This document shows, piece by piece, positions 23,645 to 37,095 of a DNA stretch of 64,000 nucleotides (its first letter is position 1; each line of letters begins with the position of its first letter). The notes beneath the pieces are model-generated. The model did not search any database. It worked only from the letters and a program-made list of their open reading frames with translations, and had not been told where the DNA came from. The stretch is from Apostichopus japonicus. Lineage: Eukaryota; Echinodermata; Holothuroidea; Aspidochirotida; Stichopodidae. A program made the translations under genes and the position numbers. Where the stretch lies: positions 6,002,001 through 6,066,000 of the forward strand of contig NC_092561.1 in NCBI RefSeq assembly GCF_037975245.1, given 5' to 3'.

Positions 23645-26600
23645 AAATGTTTTACTTGACTAGAATAATTACGAATAGTATCAATCTATAGATATCTGTG
23701 GCTTAGAATATTACGAATAGGATTATTCTATGAATATCTGTGGCTTAGAATACTTAAAAATAGGATTAATCTATAGATATCTGTGGCTTAAAAAACTTAC
23801 GAAAAGTATCAATCTATAGATATCTGTGGCTTAGAATACTTACAAATAGGATTATTCTATAGATATCTGTGGCTTAGAATACTTACGAATAGGATTATTC
23901 TATAGATATCTGTGGCTTAGAATACTTACGTATAAGATCAATCTATGAATATCTGTGGCTGAGAATAGTATAAAGTATCACTATCTGTGGATTAGCAAAT
24001 TAACGAATATATTAATCTATGAATATCTGTCGCTTAGAATGCTTACGAATATGATTAATCTATAGATATCTGTGACTTAGAATACTTACGTATATCATTA
24101 ATCTATGAATATCTGTGGATTAGAATATTAACGAATAGGATAAAGATATAGATATATGTGGCTTAGAATACTTACGAATAGGATTAATCTATGAATATTT
24201 CTAGCTCAGAATACTTCCAAATAGGATTAATCTGTAGATATCTGTGGCTTAGAATATTTATGAATAGGATTAAATCTATAGATATCTGTGGCTTAGAACA
24301 CTTACGTATAAGATCAATCTATGAATATCTGTGTCTGAGAATGGTATAAAGTATCAGTATCAGACTAGCAGATTAACGAATATATTAATCTATGAATATC
24401 TGTGGCTTAGAATACTTACGAATAGTATCAATCTATAGATATCTGTGGCTACGAATACTTAAAAATAGGATTAATCTATAGATATCTGTGGCTTAAATTC
24501 TTAAAGATAGGAATAATCTATAGATATCTGTGGCTTAAATTCTTAAAGATAGGAATAATCTATAGATATCTGTGGCTTAGAATACTTAAAAATAGGATTA
24601 ATCTATAGATATCTGTGGCTTAAAATACTTACGAATAGTATCAATCTATAGATATCTGTGGCTTAGAATACTTACGAATGGGATTAATCTATGAATATCT
24701 GTGGCATAGAATACTTAAAAATAGGATTAATCTATAGATATCTGTGGCTTAAATTCTTACAAATAGTATCAATCTATAGATATCTGTGGCTTAGAATACT
24801 TAAAAATAGGAATAATCTATAGATATCTGTGGCTTAGAATACTAACGAATAGGATTAATCTATAGATATCTGTGGCTTAAAATACTTACGACTAGTATCA
24901 ATCTATAGATATCTGTGGCTTAGAATACTTAAATATAGTATCAATCTTCAGATATCTGTGGCTGAGAATTTTACGAATAGGATTATTCTATGAATATCTG
25001 TGGCTTAGAATACTTAAAAATAGGATTAATCTATAGATATCTGTGGCTTAAAAAACTTACGAATAGTATCAATCTATAGATATCTGTGGCTTAGAATACT
25101 TAAAGATAGGATTATTCTATAGATATCTGTGGCTTAGAATACTTACGAATAGGATTAATCTATAGATATCTGTGGCTGAGAATATTATAAAGTATCACTA
25201 TCTGTGGATTAGCAAATTAACGAATACATTAATCTATGAATATCTGTGGCTTAGAATACTTACGAATATGATTAATCTATAGATGTCTGTGACTTAGATA
25301 CTTGCGTATATCATTAATCTATGAATATCTGTGGATTAGAATATTAACGAATATGATAAATCTATAGATATCTGTGGCTTAGAATACTTACGAATAGGAT
25401 TAATTTATGAATATCTCTAGCTCAGAATACTTATAAATAGGATTAATCTATAGATATCTGTAGCTTAAAATATTTACGAATAGGATTAATCTATAGATAT
25501 CTGTGGCTTAGAATACTTACGTATAAATTCAATCTGTGAATATATGTGGCTGAGAATAGTATAAAGTATCACTATCTGTGGATTAGCAAATTAACGAATA
25601 TATTCATCTATGAATATCTGTGGCTTAGAATATTTACGAATATGATTTATCTATAGATATCTGTAGCTTAGAATACTTAAGAATAGGATTAATCTATGAA
25701 TATCTGTGGCTGAGAAAATTAACGAATAGTATAAAGATATCCCTATCAGTGGATTAGCAAATTAACGAATATGTTAATCTATGAATATCTGTGACATAGA
25801 ATACTTACGAATATGATTGATCTATAGATATCTGTAACTTCAAATACTTACGTATCGGATTAATCTATAGATATCTGCGGCTTAGAATATTTACGAATAG
25901 GATTAATCTATAGATATCTGTGGCTTAGAATACTTTAAGAATAGCATTAATCTATAAATATCTGTGGCTTAAAATACTTACGAATATGATTAATGTATAG
26001 ATATCTGTGGCTTAGAATACTTACGTTTATCATTAATCTATGAATACCTGTGGATTAGAATATTAACGAATAGGATAAAGATATCACTATCTGTGGATTA
26101 GCATATTAACGAATATGATTAATCTATGAATTATGTGGCTTAGAATATTACGAATATGATTATTTTATGAATGTTTGTGGCTTAGACTACTTACGAATAT
26201 AAAAATCTATGAATATATGTGGCTTAGAATATTTACGAATAGGATTACTCTATGAATATCTGTGGCTTAAAATATTTACGAATAGGATTAATCTATGAAT
26301 ATCTGTGGCTTAGAATATTACGAATAGGATTAATATTTTAATATCTGTGGCTTAGAATACTTAAGAATAGGATTAATCTATGAATATCTGTGGATTAGCA
26401 AATTAACGAATATATTAATCTATGAATATCTGTGGCATAGAATATGTACGAATATGATTAATCTATGAATATCTGTGGCTTAGAATATTTACGAATAGGA
26501 TTAATCTATGAATATCTCTAGCTCAGAATACTTACAAATAGGATTAATCTATAGATATCTGTGGCGTAGAATATTTTACGAAAAGGATTAATTCATAGAT

Positions 26601-28990
26601 ATCTGTGGCTTAGAATACTTACGTATAAGATCAATCTATGAATATCTTTGGCTGAGAATAGTATAAAGTATCACTATCTGACTAACAAATTAACGAATAT
26701 ATTAATCTATGAATATCTGTGGCTTATAATATTTACGAATATGATTAATCTATGAATAGCTGTGGCTTAGAATACTTACGAATAGAATTAATCTATGAAT
26801 ATTTGTGGCTTGGTATATTTACGAATATGATTAACCTATAGTTATCTGTGGCTTAGAATATTTACGAATATGATTAACCTATAGATATCTGTGGCTGAGA
26901 ATACTTATGAATTGAAATCTATGAATATCTGTCGCTTGGAAAATTAACGAATAGGATTACTCTATGAATATCTGTGGCTTAAAATATTTACGAATAGGAT
27001 TAATCTATGAATATCTGTGGCTTAGAATATTACGAATAGGATTAATATTTTAATATCTGTGGCTTAGAATACTTACGAAGAGGATTAATCTATGAATATA
27101 TATGGCTAAGAATTTTAACGAATAGGATTATTCTATGAATATCTGTGGCTTAGAATATTTACGAATAGGATTTATCTATGAATATATGTGGCTTAGAATA
27201 TTTACGATAATCTATGAATATCTGTGACTTAGAATACATAAGTATAGGATTAATCTATTGATATCTGTTGCTTAAAATACTTACGAATTGTATCAATCTA
27301 TAGATATCTGTGGCTAAGAATACTTAAAAAATTGGATTAATCTATAGATATCTGTGGCTTAAATTCTTAAAAATAGGAATAATCTATAGATATCTGTGGC
27401 TTAGAATACTTAAAAATAGGATTAATCTATTGATATCTGTGACTTGAAATACTTACAAATAATATCAATCTATAGATATCTGTGGCTTAGAATACTTAAA
27501 AATAGGAATAATCTATAGATATCTCTGGGGCAGAATACTTACGAATAGGACTAATCTATAGATATCTGTGGCTTAAAATACTTACGACTAGTATCAATCT
27601 ATAGATATCTATGGCTTAGAATACTTAAATATAGTATCAATCTACAGATATCTGTGGCTTAGAATATTACGAATAGGATTATTCTTTGAATATCTGTGGC
27701 TTAGAATACTTAAAAATAGGATTAATCTATAGATATAGATATTAAAAGGATTTATCTATGAATATATGTGGCTTAGAATATTTACGATAATCTATGAATA
27801 TCTGTGGCTTAGAATACTTACGAATATGATTAATCTATCGATATCTGTGACTTAGAATACTTACGAATAGAATTAATCTATGAATATTTGTGGCTTGGTA
27901 TATTTACGAATAGGATTAATCTATGAATATCTGTGGCTTAGAATACTTACCAATAGGATTAATCTATAGGTTTCTGTGGCTTAGAATACTTACGAATAGG
28001 ATTAATCTATGAATATCTGTGGCTTAGAATATTTACGAATAGGATTAATCTATGAATATCTGTGGATTAGAATACTTACGAATAGGATTAATCTATGAAT
28101 ATCTGTGGCTTAGAATACTTGCAATAATCTATAAATTGCTGTTGCTTACAATACTTACGAATAAGATTCATCTATGAATATCTGCGGCTTACAATACTTA
28201 CGATAATCTGTGGATAGAATACTTACGGATTAATCTATGAATATCTGTGGCTTAGACCATTAACGAATTGGATGGCTTTATGAATATCTGTGGCCTAGAA
28301 TATTTACGAATATGATTAATCTATGAATATATATGTGGCTTAGAATATTTACGATATGATTAACCTATATATATCTGTGGCTTAGAATACTTACGAATTG
28401 GAAATTATCTATAGGTAAACATGGCTTAGAATATTAACGCATTGGTTTTACATATGAATATCTGTGGCTTAGAATATTTACGAATAGGATTAATCTATGA
28501 ATATCTGTGGCTTAGAATGTTTACGAATAGGATTAAACTATGAACATTTTTGGCTTAGAATACTTACGAATATGATTAATCTATGAATATCTGTGGCTTA
28601 GAATACTAACAAATAGGATTAATCTATTAATATCTGTGGCTTAGAATACTTACGAATTGGAAATTATCTATAGATAAACGTGGCTTAGAATACTAACGCA
28701 TTGGTTTGACATATGAATATCTGTGGCTTGGAATACTTACGAATAGGATTAATCTATTAATATATGTGGCTTAGAATATTTGCGAATAGGATTAATCTAA
28801 TAATATCTGCATCTCAACATACTTACAAATGGGATCAAACCATGTATACCTGTGGCTTAGAATATTTATGGATGGGATTAATATATGAATATCTGTGGCT
28901 TAGAATACTTGCAATTAGGATTAAACTGTAAATATCTGTGGCTTAGAATACTTACGAATTGGATTAATCTATAAATATCTGTGACTTAGA
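23645..28990. repeat. 43-bp satellite array, class 1
   Basis: About 120 copies of a 43-bp unit with the core tctatagatatctgtggc followed by ttagaatacttacgaatag. Units alternate between tctatagata and tctatgaata forms. Irregular units (gtataaagtatcactatctg) recur about 1.2 kb apart (near 23960 and 25180), and a run of several units near 23700 recurs near 24960, showing higher-order structure. No gene. Confidence 0.9.
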
Positions 28991-30195
28991 ATATATCCAT
29001 GAATATCTGTGGCCTACGACTTTAGCATATAACATTTATCTATGAATATATGTGGCCAAGATGTCTAACATAACAGCTATATCTCTGAATATCTGTGGGC
29101 TACAATAACATATAACTACTGCCTTAACATATAGGAAATTCTGTGGCCTACAACACTAACATAACAGCTGTATCTAGGAATATCTGTGGCCTACAACACT
29201 AACATGACAGATACATTTAAGAATGGATGTGGCCTACAACACTCACATAATAAATGAATATATATGTGGCTAACAACATTAACATATAAGATGTATCTAT
29301 GAATATATGTGGCCTACAGCACTAACGTAACAGATATTTATATGAATATCTGCGGCCTACAACAAGAACATAGAAGATGTACCTTTGAACATCTATATCT
29401 GTGGCCTACATCACTAATATACCAGCTATATCTCTGAATATATGTGGCCTACAACAGTAACATATAACTACAATAATAACATATAAGATATATCTAGGAA
29501 TATCTGTGGCCTACAACACTAATATGACAGATATATCTCTGAATATCTGTGGCCTACTACATTACCATTTCAGATATAGCTATGAATATCTGTGGCCTAC
29601 AACACTAACATTACAGATGTATCTATGAATATCCTTGGCCTACTACACTCACTTAACAGATATTTTTGAATATATGTGGCCTACAACAACATATAATCTA
29701 GGAATATCTGTGGCCTACAACACTAACATTACAGATGTATCTATGCATATCTGTGGCCTACTATACATTACCATATCAGATATATATCTAGGAATATCTG
29801 TGGCCTACAACACTAACATAACAGATGTATCTATGCATATCTGTGGCCTACTATACATTACCATATCAGATATATATCTAGGAATATCTGTGGCCTACTA
29901 CATTACCATATCAGATATGTATATGAATATATGTGGCCTACAACACTCACTTAACAGATATATCTTTGAATATATGTGGCCTACAACAACATATAACTAT
30001 ACATCAATAACATATGGGATATATCAAGGAATATATGTGGCCTACAACTCTTACATATACAGACTAACAGCTGAATCTAAGAATATATGTGGCCTACAAC
30101 ACTAACATGACAGATATATTTATGAATATATGTGGCCTACAACATTGCCATATCAGATGTATGATTATGTGTGGCATCCAGCACAAACATAACAG
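28991..30195. repeat. 43-bp satellite array, class 2
   Basis: About 28 copies of the same 43-bp period. The core gaatatctgtggc is kept, but the rest is cctacaacactaacataaca instead of the class 1 sequence. The switch from class 1 is abrupt near 28990-29040. Two adjacent blocks around 29700 and 29790 are almost identical, indicating recent unequal exchange. Confidence 0.85.
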
Positions 30196-30371
30196 ATATA
30201 ACTATGAATATATACGCAACAACAACAAAAACATTAAATTAAGCATTTATTTTTAACATAAATAGAAGCAACGTGTGACAAGCCTAAAAGAATATTGTGG
30301 GTAAGTAGATAACTTACTGTTTATTTATATCGCCGAAAAGTTCACATAGCAAATTAAAGTTTTATTTTCAG

Positions 30372-30520
30372 GATCGGTTGTAGCTGGTGTAACCGGTTCC
30401 AGAAAGCTTCGGTATTGTCTCTTTGGCGATAACGTCAATACCGCATCGGGAATGGAAACGAGTGCGTTTGTGCATATAAATACACGGGCCTTTCGTGAGC
30501 TTACGTTCGCAATTATTTAG
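30372..30520 (+). pseudogene. Orphan guanylate/adenylate cyclase catalytic-domain exon fragment
   Basis: After a good acceptor (ttttattttcag, ending 30371) one frame reads [20 protein letters not shown] then VNTASGMET. This matches the class III nucleotide cyclase core, where G(P)VVAGVVG...RYCLFGDTVNTASRMES is highly conserved. The usually invariant Arg after TAS is Gly here. The frame continues [14 protein letters not shown] to a stop at 30518-30520; the last part is not cyclase-like, so the exon may end near 30471. No other cyclase exon was seen on either side. It is either a lone exon of a gene interrupted by the satellite or, more likely, a relic. Confidence 0.6.
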
Positions 30521-32329
30521 TTATTGATGCACAAGTGCATCAAATGCACACGTTTTAAATTATATCTAACCCATACTTTAGGGGTAGAAAAGGTGTGGCT
30601 GGAATGCAGAGGTTATGTAATATGTGGTTGAACAAATTAAAAACAAACGATCTGATGTCCGAGTTTGAAGTGATTGAAATAAAGAAACTATGGCATCCTT
30701 TCCGTTTCATTTTGTTCATTTCATTTATTTCGTATATACAAAAGAACAAGTGGTATAGTATAAACAGGGCACAAGAAAAAAATCGAGCGAGCGACCAAAA
30801 AATAAGGAATAACAAAGAAAGACGGTAACAATTAAGAGTAGAGAAAAATTAACAACCTTACAACTACACCAGCTATCATATATAGCATGAATATTCATTG
30901 TATAATTATATGTATTCCTATAAAATTGTTCGCGGGTAACTTCTCCTGGTGTTAGTAAGACGATCCGAAACATTTAGTATAGAAAAAGTGTACTCACGGT
31001 TTTTCTTCCTCATCTGTTCCCTTCCTTCCCCTCGGACCCCTTACTGTCCCTAGATACTTACCACGGGCCGGCGAAGTAAAAGATCAGTCGGACACCACGA
31101 TTGACAGATAGAATCCGACACAACTTAAAATTGGAAATAAAGATATCCCTTGTAATTATCCAAGGCAAGGGTATTCAAAATGGCGCCGTTTGATGATTGT
31201 GTTCGTTACGGCATATGGGTAGTTCCGTTATGATTTCAATCACTCTGAAAACGCAAGAAATCGATCACGTATTCAGTTCTGAAAAAGACGTGTATTTTGT
31301 TCCGAAAATCTTTTATTTAGTTCCTTTACGAACTGCAGCCTCCGAGAACGTCCGAAAATCCTTATTTAGTTCCGAATCCTTATTAAGTTCCAAGAATCCT
31401 GTGTTAAGTTCCAAAAATCATGTATTTAGTTCCAAAAATCATGTATTTCGAATCCAATCAGCCACCGAGAACGCAAGAAAATCATGTTTTTAGTTCCAAA
31501 TTACGATAATGTGGGTATCGAAAATAAATTTTTAATTGCGAGTTATTCCGGTTTTATTATCTGCCAATGATAAGACATATAATATTGTTCCATTGGAAAC
31601 CGCGATAAGAAACATTTGTCTTTAAATTTATTGGTACTAATATAAAGGTTATTCAGTACCAAACCTGTTGAGCAGATAATCAATTCCGAAATGTGCAAAT
31701 GAAGTTACTATTAATGTCACCCACGGTAGAACCTGTGCAAACAGACAACTTGTTCCACTTTCAACCCCAGTCCCATTGAAGGTATAGTGGTTAGGTTGTC
31801 GTCCGCTCATAAAGTTATATACTGAAAGCCCACAGCTGTACACAGACACGCCTGCGTGTGTAGGCCTATACAGTGCATCGATAGATCAGATAAAACCAGT
31901 CTTTTATCTTTCCGTATGGGAGTATAGCTGCTAATTTGAATAACAATATAGCAGATAAATTCCTGCATACTTTGATGAATAGCTGATGGAACGCACAAGC
32001 TGGTAATGACATTGTGATTATCTGAATCAAGGAGTTATACTAACCCTGCCTGATCTAGCCTAGATGCGCTTAATCCGACCCCTGAAGAAAAGGAGAAATT
32101 GGCCTTTTTTTAACAGACTGAACGAAAACACAAGTTCCGCCGTCAAAGAAAAGAGGACAAAAGAAGAAAGAAAAACATTATAATTTGGTTACGTGTATAT
32201 TCACGAATAGATTGTGAGCGGAAACCAATCCTACATTACCGTATCAGTCCGAATAACTCCATATTTTATTCATCTCGTATCATAGCGGAGTTTTATATCC
32301 TGAAATTCTTGCACAGATTTATTATCTTA
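30521..32329. other. Intergenic; short repeats, no gene
   Basis: A possible LINE 3' tail on the minus strand near 30690-30790 (aaataaatgaaatgaac). A degenerate minisatellite at about 31300-31495 is built on agttccaaaaatcatgtatt. No supported exon. Confidence 0.4.
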
Positions 32330-32960
32330 TTGATTTCATTTCATTTAATTTCATTTATTTTTTTCTATCACAACATAAGTATGACATATAACATAGGAGG
32401 AGATAAGAAACAAAACTTGTGAAAGGAAGTGTACTTAAAAACCCTATAGGGCTTGTCGGGTAGTGACACTCTCTGAAATAATACAGAACTTTACAATTTG
32501 AAAAGAGAACCCAAAAAAAACAGAACCACCCCTTCCTCTCCCGTCCCTAACCTACCCCCTCCCCTCCCTCCACTCCCTCCCCAGTTATAATAAGTGCATG
32601 CAATAATTGAGTAGTAGATAAAACATTTTGCAGTTCTAGTACATGTTGATGAAGTGCTTTTATAGGCTTTCAACTAAAGAAGGCATTGCCTTTAAAGTGA
32701 AAGGTAGGGGATTCCAAGGTGTGATGGCCCGATGATGTAAGTTATTTTAAGAGACACGTGTTTTGACAATGCCTTGGGTGCAGGTAATCAGCTTGCCTAA
32801 TATTGTGAGTGTGGATGTTTGAGTTTTGTGTAAAGAAGGCATTTAGAGTATTTGGTAGCATTTCGTGTAATGAACGATAAACAAAACTGAGGACATTTAG
32901 ACTGAACAGATCAGTGAGCTTCAGTAAATTCATAGACTTACCCGTGTATATTCTCATAAT
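32330..32960 (-). mobile_element. LINE 3' end (reverse transcriptase C-terminus and tail)
   Basis: On the minus strand from 32957: LLKLTDLFSLNVLSFVYRSL then LHEMLPNTLNAFFTQNSNIH then THNIRQADYLH. After frameshifts it reads IIGPSHLGIPYLSL and LKAYKSTSS. LF.L....F.Y...LP...NS.IH.HN.R and GP..WN.LP..L are hallmarks of the C-terminal domain of CR1/L2/Jockey-type ORF2. It ends with an aaataaatgaaatt-type tail at about 32340. It is 5' truncated and inactive. Confidence 0.65.
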
Positions 32961-34049
32961 TCATACGATTATTGACTAATGTTTTTTTTTTTTATTGTGG
33001 ATGTTTCCATTTAAAAAGAGAACGATTGAGATTTATCATTTGTACAATTGTGGAGTACCAAATTTGCTTTTTCTTTGTCATTCATGCAAATTTGTGACTA
33101 GACTGTGTGGTTACTGGTCTGTTTCATCATAAAAAAAACATATCAATTTTACTGTATCTTGGTCCCAAAGGTTTGCGACAAACAGCCCTAATCATTAATT
33201 GATGATCTCACCAGCCCTGATGACTGGCAGGGTACATAATAATAATATTTGTGCAGGTTGATATCATTCCTCTATACGTGTGTGTGTCTGCCGTGAAGGT
33301 CTTACAGGCTTATTTGCAGTGCCAGATTACCCGATGAGAAGATAAGGCGAAGACCAAAGCGACCGGAATTAGCAAGATCTTGGGATTTTCAACCCTAGAT
33401 ATCGCTAGATATTGTTAGATATCCATACAGTACAGTGTCCTTGAGATTTCTTGGGATTTTTCGGGGCCTGATCTTGGGAAATTGCAAAATCGGGAGTGGC
33501 CACACTCCATGTACGTCAGTGCACGACCTCTGGACGTCACTAATATACCCGATCACTTGTTATCGATGAAATGGTGTGTTGCCGGATTTTGTCAAGGTCT
33601 TGGTACTACGGGCGAAGAGGGGTGGGCGTATAGTTGTGGGGCGCGTGTTATAATGCAGACGGGAACAATCTTAAGAAGTGATGGGTTAGTCCGCCCCCTC
33701 TCCCCCCCCCCCTCCATGATACGTCCTTGGCTCTACTACACTATATTCACAGGAGATGTGCTCAATTCTGCAATCGCATGCGGAATTTATTTTAGATTCA
33801 TTGTACGAGTTACGGTACTAGGTTTGGGGTAACAATTAGTATTCGACATACATTAATCTTGGAGTGACTCGAACTCGGGACCTTATGATTGAAAGTGATT
33901 ATGATTGAAAATATGATTGAAAATATGATTGATGAATGATTGAAAATAGCCTTATGATTGAAAATAGCCATCAATGTTGCTTTTGCTTGGACGTACCATC
34001 GTCGAATTCGTCGCAGAACTGTCATGATGTTGCAGCTCATGATGTTGCG
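32961..34049. other. Intergenic; microsatellites and a C-rich transposon scrap
   Basis: 33590-33735 has C-run and tacgtccttggct features like the ends of the hAT-like elements near 12-14 kb, probably a degraded relative. 33885-33970 is a degenerate atgattgaaa repeat. No gene. Confidence 0.4.
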
Positions 34050-37000
34050 TCCCATTGTAATGATGTCGCATCGTCGTTTATTATGTCTGTTTACACGATT
34101 CGCCGTATACATGACAGCAAGCTTTAGACTAAGATACTTCGTGCCAGATGGTAAACGGTATACAGGATTTACAAGTGTCGACCATTATGATGCTTTATTA
34201 GTTCATTCTTGTAATGAAAGGAAGATGCCAAGTAGGATTCATAAACTAATAGTTTGTATTCTTATTTCCCAATTCACGTTGGAGAACCACTTCGGACATG
34301 TCATATCATGGGAAGTTGTAAAGCCAAAGCTAGATAATAAAATTAAATTGGCTTTCAACCCTCATTAATTTAAACGTTTTATTACCGTCTGGAAAGTATA
34401 TTCAAAATGGCTCTACTTCTCATGCTTAGCGACTAGAACAAGAAAATTTAATTGCCGGGGGTTCTTTTCTATCTCTAATATTAAAAAAGTGATGTATTTC
34501 TGAACGCAATACATTGGAAATTTGACAAAATGGTCTGTCTGTTTACCGGTTAAAAACTCGTAAAGTGTAAGCAGAACTTGTCACCGCCTGCTTGAAGGGA
34601 TAATAGCGAGTCTGGTAAATATTAAAAACGCAAAGAACCAGCACCATATTTAAGGTAATTCACTACTATAACGAAAGTAATAATAATAAGTTACATGTGG
34701 ATCACAGTTGCAAACAAAAAACCCCACAAAAACAGCGTATTTCGGTGTCGTTAACGCCACAAATTTCTTGCAAAGGTAAGCCCCTCACTAGATCCGCCTT
34801 GATTACCCTTTAACTGAGTTGACAAATCTGGGGTCAGGAATAGTCTTAGGTTAAACAATAACCATATTACTTTGAGTAATATTTTTCATGGAAGGTTTGC
34901 TTTTCCATTATACAAAACCAACAAGGTTTCGCAATGTTGCACTATACGTAACACTTCAAGAGGGAACAATTATAAAATGGAGAAATCGAATGAAAATAAC
35001 AACTACAGATATCTGTGTATTGCATATTATAGACTTTATGTTTGTGACACTAAACATGTAAAGCAGTCTGTGCGTCTCATATTGTGATCCCAGCATATAT
35101 ACTAAGTAAGGTAATGTTACTCCGCATGGATATGCCTTACTTCCACCAACACCTATTCCTTCTCGAGGCCACCACCATAACAATGTAGTTCGTTTTAAAT
35201 AATAAAAACTGTCTTAAATATACGTGACCAATATAGTACCCTAGAACTCATCGCCTCCCATACCTCCCGGCATACACCAAGGCTTTGCCAGAGTATGAGT
35301 TCGCAATTTCGTAATGAAAATACATGCATGAATTAATTAAGCTCTCTTTTAAGAGGTGATATTATTGGGTTATATGCAACAACAAAAAGCATATTGAACT
35401 GTATACCTTTATTTGCAATACATGTTGAATGACGATATAATGAAATTGTAGGCTAACTACTTTCATTAGGTCTAAGATAAAACTCCCATTTGGGTCTCCC
35501 TCATTTCTATTGTGACAGACAAGGGTACTTGATACCAGCACCGTGGTATCGATCAACCCATTCCGCCTCAAAACTTTCCGATGGGAGTGTATCAAATAAT
35601 CCAGGAAGAATTTCACGAAAAACACCATTCATAGATGTGATTTTCAACGTAGATGGACACCTGACGGAACTACTGGTAGTAGCATGCATGCAGACGTCAC
35701 CATTATATCGTTGAATCTCACACAGATTTTCTTTGATGGCCTTACAATAACCTATATCCCAACCTAGGACTGAACCACATCCCCAATCAAATCTTTCTGG
35801 ATAGCAGGTACTGGCCAGACTTTCACCGGTAACTTGATCGAAATCGTCTCCAACCCCCTCTTCTGTTTGACAAGAACCTTTTTTGGATACCTCTAGCGTC
35901 AAGCTGTCCTCGCCTACACGTAACGTTACACTCTCCCCGTCTTCGTCGATGGTATCTACGATAAATCGATACTTATCGTTCGTCAATAACGGTGAGCTTA
36001 ACCGGTTCTTTGTATCTGTCATCTCCGTTAGTACGAGTAAACCTGAATGTCCATTACTCCGGTAAGGGATGGCAACATACAAAATTTGGGAGGTCGTTTC
36101 TAACCGGTCTTTCAAATCACACGGTAGGTAGTCCAAATCCAGTTCTTCCAAAGTTCCATAGGCGACGAATATTTCCCCGTAAAGAGATTGGTCGTAATCT
36201 GCTGATGGTAGGGACTCCGGAAGTGACAGGCTGACGTCTGTTTTATACAGCCATAAAATTAGGAGAAGAGAGATCAAAATAATGTAATTAGCAAGTGAGG
36301 ATCCAGAGGTGTTTGAGGGGAATACACCCCATGGTTATATGACAATTAGACTTATGACGTCACATCACAATTGTATACTATGCTTCGGAACGGGAGGGGG
36401 ACGAGGGGGCGGGGCAATCCAACCGGGTGATTTTATCTGGTTGTGTCTTCTGTTGCAGATTGTAATATATTGCACCCAAACCCAGAAATGACATATGGGC
36501 GTACCACTCTGCATCCGTGTATACGACTAGGCCTAATAACTTACATCAAAAACATTATTCTTGCACTTTTGGAAGCTACTATATACCCGCACAGAGTAAT
36601 TAACTATGAATATATGTTCTTATAAGGACCATTTACAGCCCAAGATTTCTGTGTTCTGGTAGGGCGTAAGTGTACAGATTTTAATATATATAGCTGTCAC
36701 ACATCCTTTGTCCCAACAGTAACCGAAATACAAAATGGAACAATTAAACTCACCATTTCCACATTCGACGTCGCTGTCTATGCGATCGTTAATCGCGGTT
36801 TGCAGAGCATCGCGTGGAACAAGAAACCGTCCGCTTGTCGACGACATACGATACCGTCGTAGATTCGGCAGCACCGTTGACGAAATTGGCATAATCGCTA
36901 CAGATAGCAAAGTTAAGACCAAGAATTGTCGAGTAAGAGTGAGAAAAGCCACGGTTTTCATATTTTCGACCATGATTGACGACGATAATGATGATGAAGA

Positions 37001-37085
37001 TGATGACGATATGGTGACATCTAATGGTGAAGAGGAAAATGGAACAAATCCATTCCTTCTCCTGGAATATATGTAAAATATTTGT
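34050..37085. repeat. Right arm of inverted duplication II (contains B5)
   Basis: Reverse complement of 5290-8800: 3' flank, both exons, intron and the first part of the upstream region of B5 all have counterparts around B3. The arms are about 25 kb apart and enclose A4 and the satellite. Confidence 0.75.
35507..36973 (-). CDS. Gene B5: secreted cysteine-rich family protein, subfamily B (complete)
   Basis: Exon 1 complement(36754..36973) and exon 2 complement(35507..36237) join in phase 1 (donor gtgagt, acceptor aaacag) to give 316 residues. The start is MVENMKTVAFLTLTRQFLVL, a signal peptide with five extra residues relative to B3. I chose the MVEN start because it aligns with B3, although the frame is open further upstream. 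STVLPNLRRYR follows. All ten Cys of B3 are kept. The sequon NVSC of B3 is KGSC here, so that glycosylation site is lost. The exon 2 frame is also open upstream to an ATG at 36277, as in B3. It has a triplicated upstream segment at 37096-37372. No A partner is seen on its upstream side. Confidence 0.8.
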
Positions 37086-37095
37086 ATTAAGTTGC

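Noticed and set aside
29635..30105. 156-codon open frame
   Set aside because: Reading of the class 2 43-bp satellite; no start context, no splice sites, repeats throughout.
23645..30195. CRISPR-like regular repeat
   Set aside because: Units are directly adjacent with no unique spacers, in a eukaryotic genome; it is a satellite.
33958..34368. 136-codon plus-strand frame
   Set aside because: It lies in the non-coding flank of duplication II and its counterpart near 8400-8650 is not open.
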